From: DASXUX01 sp036504595
GTDB taxonomy: Bacteria; Planctomycetota; SZUA-567; H5-PLA8
DNA length: 64,000 bases
Direction of reading: 5' to 3'
NCBI GenBank assembly: GCA_036504595.1
Contig: DASXUX010000030.1
Coordinates: 372,001 to 436,000, forward strand
Each line of letters begins with the position of its first letter. Position 1 is the stretch's first letter. This document shows, piece after piece, positions 1-7,431 of the stretch. The position numbers and the translations under genes were made by a program. The notes beneath the pieces were generated by a model. It searched no databases, was not told the DNA's origin, and saw only the letters and a program-made list of their open reading frames with translations.

Positions 1-113
1 ATCTGGTGCGCAAAGGCCGCGACGTCGAAAAGCAGGTGCTGGCGCGAGCCGTTAGAGCGCATCTGGAACAGCGCGTGGTTGTGTGCGGGAAGAAAACGAT
101 CGTGTTCAGTTAA
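1..113 (+). CDS. C-terminal end of an unidentified protein (partial)
   Basis: An open frame enters from the window edge (codons start at base 3) and ends at TAA 111-113. The last 36 residues are basic and end in VCGKKTIVFS. The family cannot be recognised from this stretch. A palindromic repeat begins 3 bases after the stop codon. Confidence 0.5.
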   Translation, partial: LVRKGRDVEKQVLARAVRAHLEQRVVVCGKKTIVFS

Positions 114-116
114 GTA

Positions 117-137
117 GCGCAATCCTCCTGGATTGCG
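117..137. repeat. Palindromic element P1 (CGCAATCC/GGATTGCG), single copy
   Basis: The stem CGCAATCC pairs with GGATTGCG around a 4-base loop TCCT. The same element recurs twice inside cinA (32927-32977) and once at 47520-47541. As at 47541, the element follows a stop codon and is preceded by GTAG. Confidence 0.8.
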
Positions 138-188
138 TGGCAGAGACGCAAGAGAGGAATAAGAGCAATCTCTTGGGAGCCAACTTGA

Positions 189-275
189 AATTTGCAATTT
201 TCAATGGCCAATTTGCAACTGCGTACCCGAACCGATTGAAAATTGAGAATTGAAAATTTCAAATTGCAAATTGGC
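189..275. repeat. Two facing period-7 arrays (AATTNNN units)
   Basis: Four heptamers (AATTTGC, AATTTTC, AATGGCC, AATTTGC) at 189-216 and six (GATTGAA, AATTGAG, AATTGAA, AATTTCA, AATTGCA, AATTGGC) at 234-275. The two blocks are roughly inverted copies of each other, so the region can fold into a long imperfect hairpin. It is AT-rich compared with its surroundings and lies upstream of thpR. Confidence 0.75.
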
Positions 276-324
276 GCGCCCCAAGTCCATGCGGCAAGAG
301 GCTCGGAGAGGAAAAGGCAACGCC

Positions 325-903
325 ATGTCTGAAACCATCCGCGCATTCATCGCCATCGAACTCGACCACCCCGTGAAGTCGGCTCTGGAAAAGCTCCAGC
401 TTGGGTTGAACGCCGGCCGCGTCGTGCGCTGGACGAAGCCCGAACAAATTCATCTGACGCTGAAGTTCCTCGACGACATTCCGCAGGAGAACGTGCAGCC
501 GATCACGGCGGCGCTCACGAGTCTCTGCGCACAGTTCAAACCGTTTTCGCTCAGCCTGACGCAATGGGGCTGCTTTCCGAATCCATACAAGCCGCGCATC
601 GTCTGGATCGGCCTCGGCGGAGCGCTCGATGTCCTGCACGCGCTGCAAGCCGGCATCGACCGCGAAATGAAGGACCTCTGCAGCCACGTTGAGAACAAAC
701 CGTTCACTCCGCATCTGACGATCGGCCGCACGCGCCAGGACGCTCGCCGCCAGGACATGGAGAAACTCGGCACGCAAATCTCTTCAGCCCCGCCGCCGCC
801 GGCCACATCGTGGACGGTGCGCGAGGTCCGCCTGATGCGCAGCGAACTATTGCCACAAGGTCCCAAGCACACGCAGCTCGCGGCCGCGGCGCTGAGCGCG
901 TGA
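325..903 (+). CDS. thpR: RNA 2',3'-cyclic phosphodiesterase (2'-5' RNA ligase family)
   Basis: A 192-residue cytosolic protein of the 2H phosphoesterase family, which opens 2',3'-cyclic phosphates on RNA ends. Both diagnostic HxTx motifs are visible: HLTL at residues 43-46 and HLTI at residues 130-133. The start MSETIRAFIAIEL fits the usual family N-terminus and is preceded by a purine-rich GAGAGGAAAAGG. The frame is open further upstream to base 250, but that stretch is the period-7 array and is not expected in the family. The gene is monocistronic; the next gene is convergent. Confidence 0.93.
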   Translation: MSETIRAFIAIELDHPVKSALEKLQLGLNAGRVVRWTKPEQIHLTLKFLDDIPQENVQPITAALTSLCAQFKPFSLSLTQWGCFPNPYKPRIVWIGLGGALDVLHALQAGIDREMKDLCSHVENKPFTPHLTIGRTRQDARRQDMEKLGTQISSAPPPPATSWTVREVRLMRSELLPQGPKHTQLAAAALSA

Positions 904-963
904 CGGCCTTTCCCTTCCTTCCGTTCTTCGCGCCTTAGCGTCTTTGCGGTTCGCTTTTCGTCC

Positions 964-2181
964 TTACCTCAACTTCAGCTCCCGCGTCAGCGTGCGCAGG
1001 AAAAGCTCGGCATCGGTGACCAGACCCAGCGCCTGAAACGTGCCACGATCTGAGAGTTTCGTAACAACGGCCGGGTTGATGTCCACACACACGGTCTTCA
1101 CCATCGCCGGAAGCATGTTGCCGGTTGCGACCGACAGCAGCGTCGTGCCGACCATCAGCGCCAGGCCGATCTGCGGCATGTAGACGCGCATGGCGTCTTG
1201 AGCTTGCACCATGTCTGTGATGACGTCGGGCAGCGGGCCATCGTCGCGGATCGAACCGCTCAGCACGAACGGCACGCCTTTCTTCACGCAGGTGTGCATC
1301 ACGCCGCTGGTGATGATTTTCTTTTTCACGGCGTTGGCGATCGAACCGGCCGCGCGCACGCGGTTGACGGCGCGCAGATGATGTTCGTGGCCGTGTTCGA
1401 CGGGCAGGCCGGATTCCAGGCTGACGCCGAGACTGGTGCCGAAGATCGCCGATTCAATGTCGTGAGCGGCCAGAGCGTTTCCGGCGAACAGCACGTCCAC
1501 GAAACCGCGTTCGATCAGCAGAGCCAGATGCGAGCCCGCTCCGGTATGGATGATGGCCGGGCCGCCGACGAAGAGGATCTTCCGGCCGGCGGTGCGCGTG
1601 GCGCGCATTTGCCGAGCGATCTCGCGAATGACCAGCAACTTCGGCTTCTCGCTCGACACCGTGCTGCCCATGAACTCGAACGCGCGGTGTTCCGCCGGGC
1701 GAGGCAGCGGCGCGACGCGGATGCCTTCGTGCCCGACGACGACCGGCTCGCCTTTGCGCACGCGATGCATGCGCAGAGCGCGCGCCTTTCGCTTCGACCG
1801 GCCGAGAACGATGCCGCAGTCCATCTCCGCGTTTTCGACGCGCAGCCATTTGCCGCCGATGAGGATGTCCGTGGGCAAGTTGGTCGTCGCGTAGAAATCG
1901 TCCGGGAAAACGCCGTTGGCTGGCGCGGGAGCCAACACCACTTCCTGCGTGCCGGCCAATGTCGCGCCGGCGCGCGTGATCAGTTCGATGACCTGGCGCA
2001 ACGTCAGGTCGTCGGGCGCGTCGATTCGCACGCGCGCGTAGCTCTCATCTTTGCGGCGGTGCCCGATGGAGATTTCTTCGATCGAGTAATCCGCTCGCAA
2101 GGCGATGATCTGATCCAGCACCTTCGGCAGAATTTGGTTGTCGATGATGTGGCCGCGGAGTTCTATCGTATCGCTGGGCAT
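964..2181 (-). CDS. Archaeal-type ornithine cyclodeaminase-like protein (TIGR00300, LOR/SDH domain)
   Basis: About 405 residues. The N-terminal third (ELRGHIIDNQILPKVLD...) followed by a glycine-rich nucleotide-binding region (FVGGPAIIHTGAGSHLALLI) and the segment FGTSLGVSLESG...GHEHHLRAVN match what I recognise as the TIGR00300 family. Archaeal members of it convert ornithine to proline and ammonia with NAD. The start MPSDTIEL is chosen because GAGG lies a few bases upstream; an earlier ATG at 2202 would add seven residues. Divergent from the stress protein gene, with a shared intergenic region of about 80 bases. The substrate in this organism is inferred from the family, and no arginine or proline pathway gene is adjacent. 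Confidence 0.8.
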   Translation of the reverse strand: MPSDTIELRGHIIDNQILPKVLDQIIALRADYSIEEISIGHRRKDESYARVRIDAPDDLTLRQVIELITRAGATLAGTQEVVLAPAPANGVFPDDFYATTNLPTDILIGGKWLRVENAEMDCGIVLGRSKRKARALRMHRVRKGEPVVVGHEGIRVAPLPRPAEHRAFEFMGSTVSSEKPKLLVIREIARQMRATRTAGRKILFVGGPAIIHTGAGSHLALLIERGFVDVLFAGNALAAHDIESAIFGTSLGVSLESGLPVEHGHEHHLRAVNRVRAAGSIANAVKKKIITSGVMHTCVKKGVPFVLSGSIRDDGPLPDVITDMVQAQDAMRVYMPQIGLALMVGTTLLSVATGNMLPAMVKTVCVDINPAVVTKLSDRGTFQALGLVTDAELFLRTLTRELKLR

Positions 2182-2264
2182 AGGAACCTCAAAACCACCC
2201 ACTGGACCTTCGCTCGCAGACCATTATAACGAACTTGCCGGTATATGAGCGAGGAGTGGCGAAA

Positions 2265-2753
2265 ATGATTGACTTCAAAAACATCGTCCTGACCACCGAT
2301 CTTTCCGACAACGCTGCCGCCGCTGCGCCCTATGCTATGGAAATGGCGCGCCGTTTCGGTGGCACAATCCATCTCGTCAGCATCTTCGACGACTCCCTTT
2401 TCTACGCGTCGCCGGCCGCCGCGGATGGCACGGCGATCGACCCCGCCGAATGGATGAGCATCAGTTTCCAGGAACGCGAGCGCACCCTGGCCACGCTGGC
2501 CGAATCCCTAGCGAAAGAAGCCGGCGTGCCGGTCAAACTCGTGCTGCGCCGCGGCCACGCAGCCACGGAAATTGTCAACGTCGCCAAAGACGTGAACGCC
2601 GATTGCGTGATCATCGCCACGCACGGCCGCACGGGCCTGGCGCATTTTCTGTTCGGTTCGGTCGTGGAACGCATCGTGCGCTTCTGCCCGTGCCCCGTGC
2701 TTTCGATTCGCCCGCAGGCAATGCGAACGGATAAACCTGTTCCTTCCAAATGA
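2265..2753 (+). CDS. Universal stress protein (UspA family)
   Basis: 162 residues, single Usp domain. The N-terminus FKNIVLTTDLSDNAAAAAPYA and the C-terminal ATP-loop pattern GRTGLAHFLFGSVVERIV (G-x2-G-x9-G-S) place it among ATP-binding Usp proteins, which act in the cytosol in stress physiology. The start is set at ATG 2265 because GAGGAGTGG precedes it. The stop TGA lies inside a period-7 array, so the last codons are also part of the 124-base duplication that follows. Confidence 0.92.
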   Translation: MIDFKNIVLTTDLSDNAAAAAPYAMEMARRFGGTIHLVSIFDDSLFYASPAAADGTAIDPAEWMSISFQERERTLATLAESLAKEAGVPVKLVLRRGHAATEIVNVAKDVNADCVIIATHGRTGLAHFLFGSVVERIVRFCPCPVLSIRPQAMRTDKPVPSK

Positions 2754-2983
2754 TGAATGAGGAATGCGGAAAGATGAATATGGCTGCAACGGTGCAAGAG
2801 CCTACGCCATAGACTTAATTCCGCATTCATCATTCCTCATTCATCATTTCTTGCCGTTACCTGTTCCTTCCAAATGATGAATGAGGAATGCGGAATGATG
2901 AATATGGCTGCAACGGCGCAAGAGCCTACGCTATAGACCTAATTCCGCATTCATCATTCCGCATTCATCATTTCTTTCCGTTA
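2736..2983. repeat. Tandem 124-base duplication built of inverted period-7 arrays
   Basis: Two direct copies (2736-2859 and 2860-2983) share nearly identical sequence. Each copy holds AATGATG-AATGAGG-AATGCGG units on the left, a unique middle with CTACGC(C/T)ATAGAC, and the inverted units ATTCCGC-ATTCATC-ATTC(C/T)(T/G)C on the right. Each ends with (G/T)CCGTTA. On the minus strand the last seven bases are TAACGGA, and the TAA is the stop codon of the amidase gene. The left end covers the last codons of the usp gene. Confidence 0.9.
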
Positions 2984-3940
2984 CGGTATCGCCGCGCTGC
3001 TGCCGGTCGAGCGCGAACTGCTGCTGCGCACCTGCCGCGCGGGGCGCGACGGCGTATATCCACTGTCATTAGCCATACGCATCGGCACGCCGATGGCGCC
3101 CTTGCCCAGCGATTCGCGGAAGGCCTGCAAATCGAAGTTGTGCCCGGGACAGAGCGTGCTCTTGCCGGGAACGTTGCAGTGTCCGATGACCTCCCACGTC
3201 GGAACGCCGGTCTTCACTTGAAGGTAGCGCACCAGTCGCCGCAAACTCGCGACCTGCGCTGCGCTCGGATACGCACCATTCTCGAAATCGCCCACCAGGC
3301 AGATGCCGATACCGGCCTCGTTGTACTCCTTATTTCCCGCGTGAGCGCCGTCCTTCTGTTGCGACCAGCGGAAGCCGACTTCGACCTGACCATCGCCGGT
3401 GAGAGATCCGTTGCCGATCACGAAATGGTATCCCAGGCCTTCCCAGCCGCGCTGGACGTGCGCTCGGTCGAACGCCGCCGCGCTGCCGTTTACGCTCGCC
3501 GAATGGTGGATGACGATGTGCCGCCACTCGCGCGTGACCGGCACGTCCCAACCGGGCTCATACGTGACGCTGCCGTCTTTGTCGGGCGCGTAAAGATTCT
3601 TCTGATTTGAGTGATTCGGCATCGGCTGCGGCGCGACGACCTGAGTCCCCACTCCGCCATAGGCCGCAGCGATTTGCTCCGGAGACTGCGGCCGCTTGAT
3701 GGCCAGCCCGCTGCTGGCCGCCGCGTTCGAACGTGGCGCGGGCACTGTGCGCGGCACGGCGGAATCGAGTTCCGTCTGCGCGATATTATCGAGCCGGGCG
3801 TCTTTTTCCGTGTGCTGCTTGTCGCCGCAGCCCGTCAGCGCGAGCAGCGTCAGCGGAATGAGGAGCAACCGCCAATCCGCAATCGAAGAGTCCGCAACCG
3901 AGTGGAGTCTGCAATCTGCAATCCGCGATCCAAAATTCAT
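2981..3940 (-). CDS. N-acetylmuramoyl-L-alanine amidase, lipoprotein
   Basis: 319 residues. The central amidase_2/PGRP-like domain carries HIVIHHSAS, GYHFVIGNG, GIGICLVGDFE and VIGHCNVPGKSTLCPG. The two His residues (IHH, IGH) and the Cys of TLCPG are the expected zinc ligands, so it should cleave the lactyl-alanine bond of peptidoglycan at the cell envelope. A hydrophobic stretch ending in the lipobox LTGC (Cys about residue 38) predicts a lipid anchor. Residues 4-27 are encoded by a period-7 array, giving a signal peptide with an unusually long, repeat-derived n-region. The true start could be further in. The TAA stop is the beginning of another array. Confidence 0.88.
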   Translation of the reverse strand: MNFGSRIADCRLHSVADSSIADWRLLLIPLTLLALTGCGDKQHTEKDARLDNIAQTELDSAVPRTVPAPRSNAAASSGLAIKRPQSPEQIAAAYGGVGTQVVAPQPMPNHSNQKNLYAPDKDGSVTYEPGWDVPVTREWRHIVIHHSASVNGSAAAFDRAHVQRGWEGLGYHFVIGNGSLTGDGQVEVGFRWSQQKDGAHAGNKEYNEAGIGICLVGDFENGAYPSAAQVASLRRLVRYLQVKTGVPTWEVIGHCNVPGKSTLCPGHNFDLQAFRESLGKGAIGVPMRMANDSGYTPSRPARQVRSSSSRSTGSSAAIP

Positions 3941-3943
3941 GGC
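3868..3943. repeat. Degenerate period-7/8 array encoding the amidase N-terminus
   Basis: Units such as AATCCGC, AATCGAA, GCAATCT, GCAATCC and GCGATCC run through the first codons of the minus-strand amidase gene, so the array is translated (RIADCRL, SIADWRL). Confidence 0.65.
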
Positions 3944-3959
3944 TCCCCCCGAAGCGCTT

Positions 3960-4886
3960 TCACACGATCCGATTAACCAGCTTGCCCAGCCCCTGCACTT
4001 CCAGTTCCACGACGTCCCCGCGCTTAAGCAGTCGCGGGGGCTTGAAGAACACGCCCACGCCCGACGGCGTTCCGGTCGCGATCACGTCGCCGGGGAGCAG
4101 CGTCAGTCCGCGCGTGATGTGCGCGAGAATCTGCTCAACCCGGTGAATCATCTGCCCCGTATTCGAACTCTGCCGCACCTCGCCGTTGACTTTCGTCGTC
4201 AGCGCCAGGTTCTGCGGGTCGGGCACTTCATCGGGGGTGACCAGCGCCGGACCAAACGGCGCGAACGTGTCGAACGACTTCCCCCGGAACCACTGCTTAT
4301 CTCCGTACTGACAACACCGCGCCGACACGTCGTTGAACACGCAGTAGCCGGCAATTGCGGATTGCGGATTGCGGATTGCGGATTGAGCCGCGTCCGCCGA
4401 TCCCCCCGTCCCCCCGTCTCCCCGTCCCCCCGTCTCTGCCGTTCGCGGTCCAATCTTTCGTCCAATGATGACGCCCAGCTCCACTTCGTAATCAAGCTGG
4501 CTCACATCCGCCGGGTAGACGACATCGTCATTCGGCCCACCAGCGGCCGATGGCGACTTGCCGAACAGCAGCGGCGCCTTCGGATACGGCACGCCCTGTT
4601 CGTCGGCGTGGTCCTTATAGTTCAGGCCCACGCAGATGATCTGCCCTGGGCGAGGCACGGGCGCACCCAGACGCACATGGGGCGCTTCGACGACAGCCTT
4701 GCCCTGTAACGAGGAGGTATCGGCACAAATGCGCCTTGTTCTTTCCCAAAAATTCCCGTTGAGAAACGCGAGCATGGTTGAGGGTATCGCCGGGTCGGCC
4801 GCGTTGAGGTCCACGATCTGCCGCCCGTCATGGATGAGCGCCCCCAGCCGTTCCTGCCCGATCGGTCCGAAACTGACTAGCCGCAT
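3960..4886 (-). CDS. Fumarylacetoacetate hydrolase family protein with a repeat-encoded insertion
   Basis: 308 residues of the FAH superfamily (acylpyruvate hydrolase, 2-hydroxyhepta-2,4-diene-dioate isomerase and relatives). Metal-binding acidic residues are present in LDYEVELG (E134, E136) and FNDVSAR (D186). GLNYKDHA, LPGDVIATGTPSGVG and the C-terminal GLGKLVN are also typical. Between the two metal-binding strands, residues about 149-179 are low complexity (TGGRGDGGTGG, SAIRNPQSAIA) and encoded entirely by two tandem arrays. Family members usually have a short helix there. The exact substrate cannot be assigned. It is cytosolic and faces the amidase lipoprotein gene in the same direction with a 19-base gap. 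Confidence 0.9.
   Translation of the reverse strand: MRLVSFGPIGQERLGALIHDGRQIVDLNAADPAIPSTMLAFLNGNFWERTRRICADTSSLQGKAVVEAPHVRLGAPVPRPGQIICVGLNYKDHADEQGVPYPKAPLLFGKSPSAAGGPNDDVVYPADVSQLDYEVELGVIIGRKIGPRTAETGGRGDGGTGGSADAAQSAIRNPQSAIAGYCVFNDVSARCCQYGDKQWFRGKSFDTFAPFGPALVTPDEVPDPQNLALTTKVNGEVRQSSNTGQMIHRVEQILAHITRGLTLLPGDVIATGTPSGVGVFFKPPRLLKRGDVVELEVQGLGKLVNRIV
4354..4440. repeat. Heptamer array plus octamer array inside the FAH gene
   Basis: Five units of ATTGCGG/ATTGAGC (period 7, 4354-4388) and five units of TCCCCCCG/TCTCCCCG (period 8, 4401-4440), separated by 12 bases. Total 87 bases = 29 codons, so the reading frame is kept. The octamer is the complement of the RGACGGGG unit found twice in the gene at 5972-7054. 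Confidence 0.92.
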
Positions 4887-5046
4887 GGTTCTTGCCTCCG
4901 TGGTGGTTTGTGGGAACGTTCTCCCGCCGGCATTCTAATCGCAGCCGAAGTTATCAAGCCACTCGCTTTCTCGTTAAGAGAGGGGTAACCATTCAGTCCC
5001 CTTTGTCCTTCTGTTTCGTAGCCGCGGAGCGGCGATACACGGGTAG

Positions 5047-5066
5047 CCCGCAGCGTAAGCTGCGGG
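5047..5066. repeat. Short hairpin CCCGCAGC-GTAA-GCTGCGGG
   Basis: Perfect 8-base stem with a GTAA loop, flanked by GCCGCGGAGCGGCG at 5021-5034. This looks like an interspersed palindromic element. No second copy was found in the window. Confidence 0.5.
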
Positions 5067-5154
5067 GATCGGCGCGCGTAGATCTTCAGAGTCCTGGAGG
5101 GACGACATAATGTTGTGGATGGTCAGGGCGGTGCATCCGGTTTGTTCGGACTAC

Positions 5155-5562
5155 TCACTCTTTCGCAACATCGAACCACGCAACCAGTGGTCGGTCCGAT
5201 GGCTCAGCGCTCCGCTCGAACTTCTCTTCGTCATAAAACCTCTTCAACGACTCCTCTGGCCGCACTGCAGGTGGGAGAGGGTTGCCATCGCGGTCGAATG
5301 ACCAGTGCGTGCCAACAAGCGCCTCAAACTTTTCCTTGATGCGCAACTCCTCTTTCAACTCTTCATGGCTGAGTTCGTGAAGCACATAGATATGTTGCTC
5401 GGGAAGATCCTCGGGAAAACAGCAAAAACGGTAGAGGCGCTCCCGAAAAAATGCTAGCCCTGAAATTGGGCCATCGTAGTAGTCCGCGATAAAATGCCAT
5501 CGCACTTCGCTGGACTTAACCCGCAGGGCTTCAGTCAAGATGCTGGAGCGGTCGGTTGGCAT
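5155..5562 (-). CDS. Hypothetical protein, 135 residues
   Basis: A small, charged, soluble protein without signal peptide or recognisable domain. Residues such as HFIADYYDGPISGLAFF, LSHEELKEELRIKEKFEALVG and HWSFDRDGNPLPP look like real protein composition. It could be an immunity- or adaptor-type protein, but nothing in the context supports a function. No clear ribosome-binding site precedes the ATG, so the start may lie further in. Confidence 0.55.
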   Translation of the reverse strand: MPTDRSSILTEALRVKSSEVRWHFIADYYDGPISGLAFFRERLYRFCCFPEDLPEQHIYVLHELSHEELKEELRIKEKFEALVGTHWSFDRDGNPLPPAVRPEESLKRFYDEEKFERSAEPSDRPLVAWFDVAKE

Positions 5563-5971
5563 GTTATGTGGCCCGCTAAATCTTTATACCACGGCAGTTA
5601 CCCTTTGCGGGCGGAAACCACCCTGTCGCGAGATCTTTCTCCCGAACGGCCGCCGCGTCAAGCGTTCTGCGGACGGGCGAGCAGATTGCCCGCGCGATAG
5701 ACAGAGAAGGCGGAAGCAAATTTGTGTTGATTTTAGGAGTATATGAGGTATGTTTCCGCCTAGAGATCGTCCCGAAACATATTGATCTCGGACTGGCGCG
5801 GATAGCGCTGGCGAGGGAAACCGGGCGAGTCTCGAATATCGCAGAACTGATCCACCATTTTTCAATGAACGCCAGAATGTCACGGAAGCGTCGCGTGCTT
5901 ACGCGGCGTGACGGGTGGCGAGTGACGGGTGACGGGTGGAGAGGTCTGCGATGGTGGTGGAGGGTGGGAGC
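5563..5971. other. Intergenic stretch without a supported gene
   Basis: Frames are open on both strands, but none shows conserved motifs, a good start or plausible composition. The only structure seen is the period-7 array at its right end. Confidence 0.5.
5908..5942. repeat. Period-7 array GTGACGG/GTGGCGA
   Basis: Five units GTGACGG, GTGGCGA, GTGACGG, GTGACGG, GTGGAGA immediately upstream of the AraC-like gene. The same unit family (complement CGTCACC/CGTCACT) recurs at 21504-21531, 50604-50631 and 62945-63013. Confidence 0.85.
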
Positions 5972-7054
5972 ATGGAGAACGAACGAGACGGGGTGACGGG
6001 GGGACGGGGAGACGGGGGGAAACAGCACGGAGGCGGGGACGGAAAGCGGCAGGAGGCAGCGGCAGTAGGCAGGACTGACGGCACGGGAGGCACGCCGGGG
6101 AGCGAGTTGACGGTTGAGGAGTTGAAGGATCCGTGGACGGCGATGTTCACGGGCGGGGTGGGAAAGATGTTCGAGGCGCGGAAGGCTCTGGCGGCGCAAG
6201 AGCTCGGCGATGCGGGCGCAGGCGGGGACGAAGATGTCTTTCGCTTTGTGGCAGAGTGCGAAAAGTTTGGCGATGCGGAGGCAGAGAGGCGCCGCGAAGA
6301 GCGCAAGGAGCGCCGGATCAACGTGGACGCGATTTTGCGCGTGCCGTTGTGGCAGCAGGTTTCGGGATTGTATCCGGACGACGAGCCGCGGATGAGTCCG
6401 CGGGAGCGGCTCGGAGCGATGCTGCTGCTCGTGAAGAATGCCGAGCGGCTGCTGCGGTACGAGATCAAATATTCGGGCGAACATAAGAGCGAGATCGATG
6501 CGATGGAAGTGCGCACGTATCTGTGGGATCCGCTACGGACGGTTTGCTTTCATCTGGGGATTTCGCAGCGGAGGTTGACGAGCTACTGCAAGGAACTCAC
6601 CGGGATGTCGGCGATGGAGATGGTGGATCGGATGAAGGCGGAGGGCGTGAGAGGGAAGATCAAGGAGGAGTTGAGGAAGTTCATAAAGCTCACCGCAGAG
6701 GAACTGAAAGACGGGGCGACGGGGGGACGGGGAGACGGGGAGAAACGGCACGACGGAGAGGGCGCAGACGCGATTTTCTTGGCGTTGAAGAAGTCGCGGA
6801 GGGATGGGCGGTGGCATCGGACGACTTGGGCGATGGGGATGGGGTTCTCCTCTTACCAGAGATTTTTCAGGGCGTGTTTGTTGTGCTTTGGGAAGACGCC
6901 GCATGAAGTGGAGATGGAACTGATCGAAGAGATTCTGAAAGAGTCCGAGCGAACGCCGGAGGGCGCGACGACGGGGACGGCGGTGGCGGTGAGGAAAACT
7001 GAGGGCGAGGAGCAGCCAGGACAGAAGCGCGAGGCGGGAGTTTCGGTGACGTAG
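5972..7054 (+). CDS. AraC-like helix-turn-helix protein with two repeat-encoded low-complexity segments
   Basis: About 360 residues from ATG 5972, chosen for GGAGGGTGGGAG just upstream; ATG 5951 or 5936 are alternatives. Two stretches resemble the two helix-turn-helix halves of AraC proteins: VCFHLGISQRRLTSYCKE followed by LTGMSAMEMVDRMKAEG, and MGMGFSSYQRFFRACLLC followed by FGKTPHEVEMELIEE. They are separated by a longer spacer than usual, which contains one octamer-repeat segment (TGGRGDG). A second identical segment lies at the N-terminus. A DNA-binding regulator is the best guess, but no ligand domain is recognised and no target is visible. Confidence 0.65.
   Translation: MENERDGVTGGRGDGGKQHGGGDGKRQEAAAVGRTDGTGGTPGSELTVEELKDPWTAMFTGGVGKMFEARKALAAQELGDAGAGGDEDVFRFVAECEKFGDAEAERRREERKERRINVDAILRVPLWQQVSGLYPDDEPRMSPRERLGAMLLLVKNAERLLRYEIKYSGEHKSEIDAMEVRTYLWDPLRTVCFHLGISQRRLTSYCKELTGMSAMEMVDRMKAEGVRGKIKEELRKFIKLTAEELKDGATGGRGDGEKRHDGEGADAIFLALKKSRRDGRWHRTTWAMGMGFSSYQRFFRACLLCFGKTPHEVEMELIEEILKESERTPEGATTGTAVAVRKTEGEEQPGQKREAGVSVT
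5986..6017. repeat. Octamer array RGACGGGG, N-terminal copy
   Basis: Four units AGACGGGG, TGACGGGG, GGACGGGG, AGACGGGG with exact period 8 inside the coding region, translated as VTGGRGDGG. Confidence 0.88.
6709..6740. repeat. Octamer array RGACGGGG, internal copy
   Basis: Four units AGACGGGG, CGACGGGG, GGACGGGG, AGACGGGG, in the same reading frame as the copy at 5986 and giving the same peptide TGGRGDG. It separates the two helix-turn-helix-like halves of the protein. Confidence 0.88.
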
Positions 7055-7175
7055 CGCGAACGAAGGCAGGGCGCAGTTTTGCGATTCGGGCTGGGGTTGG
7101 TGAGACTGGCGGAGGGGCGGTGTTGGGTGAGCGCGAAAAATGGAGTGCGGAAGGCGGAAATTCGAGGGAAAAGGG

Positions 7176-7265
7176 GCAGGCTGGAAGCCTGCGGCACTGT
7201 GTTGGGCAGGCCAGAGGCCTGCGGCACCTTGTTGTGCAGGCCGGAGGCCTGCGGTACAGGGCGGT
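7176..7265. repeat. Three tandem 30-base units, each a GCAGGCY hairpin (family D)
   Basis: Hairpins start at 7176, 7206 and 7236, exactly 30 bases apart. Each is GCAGGC(T/C)-3 bases-(A/G)GCCTGC followed by GGCAC or GGTAC. The first copy has a T-A closing pair and the others C-G, which is a compensatory change. A single copy lies at 30870-30886. Confidence 0.9.
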
Positions 7266-7392
7266 GCACACAGGTGCAGCGGTGGACAGAATTCGCGGGC
7301 AATCTGGCGGAGGGACTGCAGCGGGGCCGATACAGAAGAAGGGCGCGGGTTCTGTCTCCGAGCGTTCCGTGAGGGCTTCTTGTGCTGCGGCA

Positions 7393-7418
7393 CACACCCG
7401 GCACGATGGCCGGGTGTG
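7393..7418. repeat. Hairpin CACACCCGGC/GCCGGGTGTG
   Basis: Perfect 10-base stem with a 6-base loop, preceded by GCGGCA and followed by CCACC. This resembles the flanks of the other palindromic elements. No second copy was seen. Confidence 0.7.
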
Positions 7419-7431
7419 CCACCCGCGTCTT

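Larger units (their letters stand above)
7055..7431. other. Repeat-bearing intergenic region
   Basis: Contains the three-copy 30-base hairpin repeat (7176-7265) and the hairpin at 7393-7418. No convincing gene was found. Open frames through it encode the repeats. Confidence 0.6.

Noticed and set aside
1198..2229. Long plus-strand frame opposite the ornithine cyclodeaminase-like gene
   Set aside because: The minus-strand protein has clear family motifs, while this frame has none.
5576..6516. Long open frames on the minus strand opposite the AraC-like gene
   Set aside because: Composition is Arg/Ser/Pro-rich and typical of a shadow frame of high-G+C coding DNA; no motif or start signal supports them.
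7176..7265. Regular 30-base spacing resembling a small CRISPR array
   Set aside because: The whole 30-base unit is repeated with small changes, so there are no unique spacers, and no cas genes are near.
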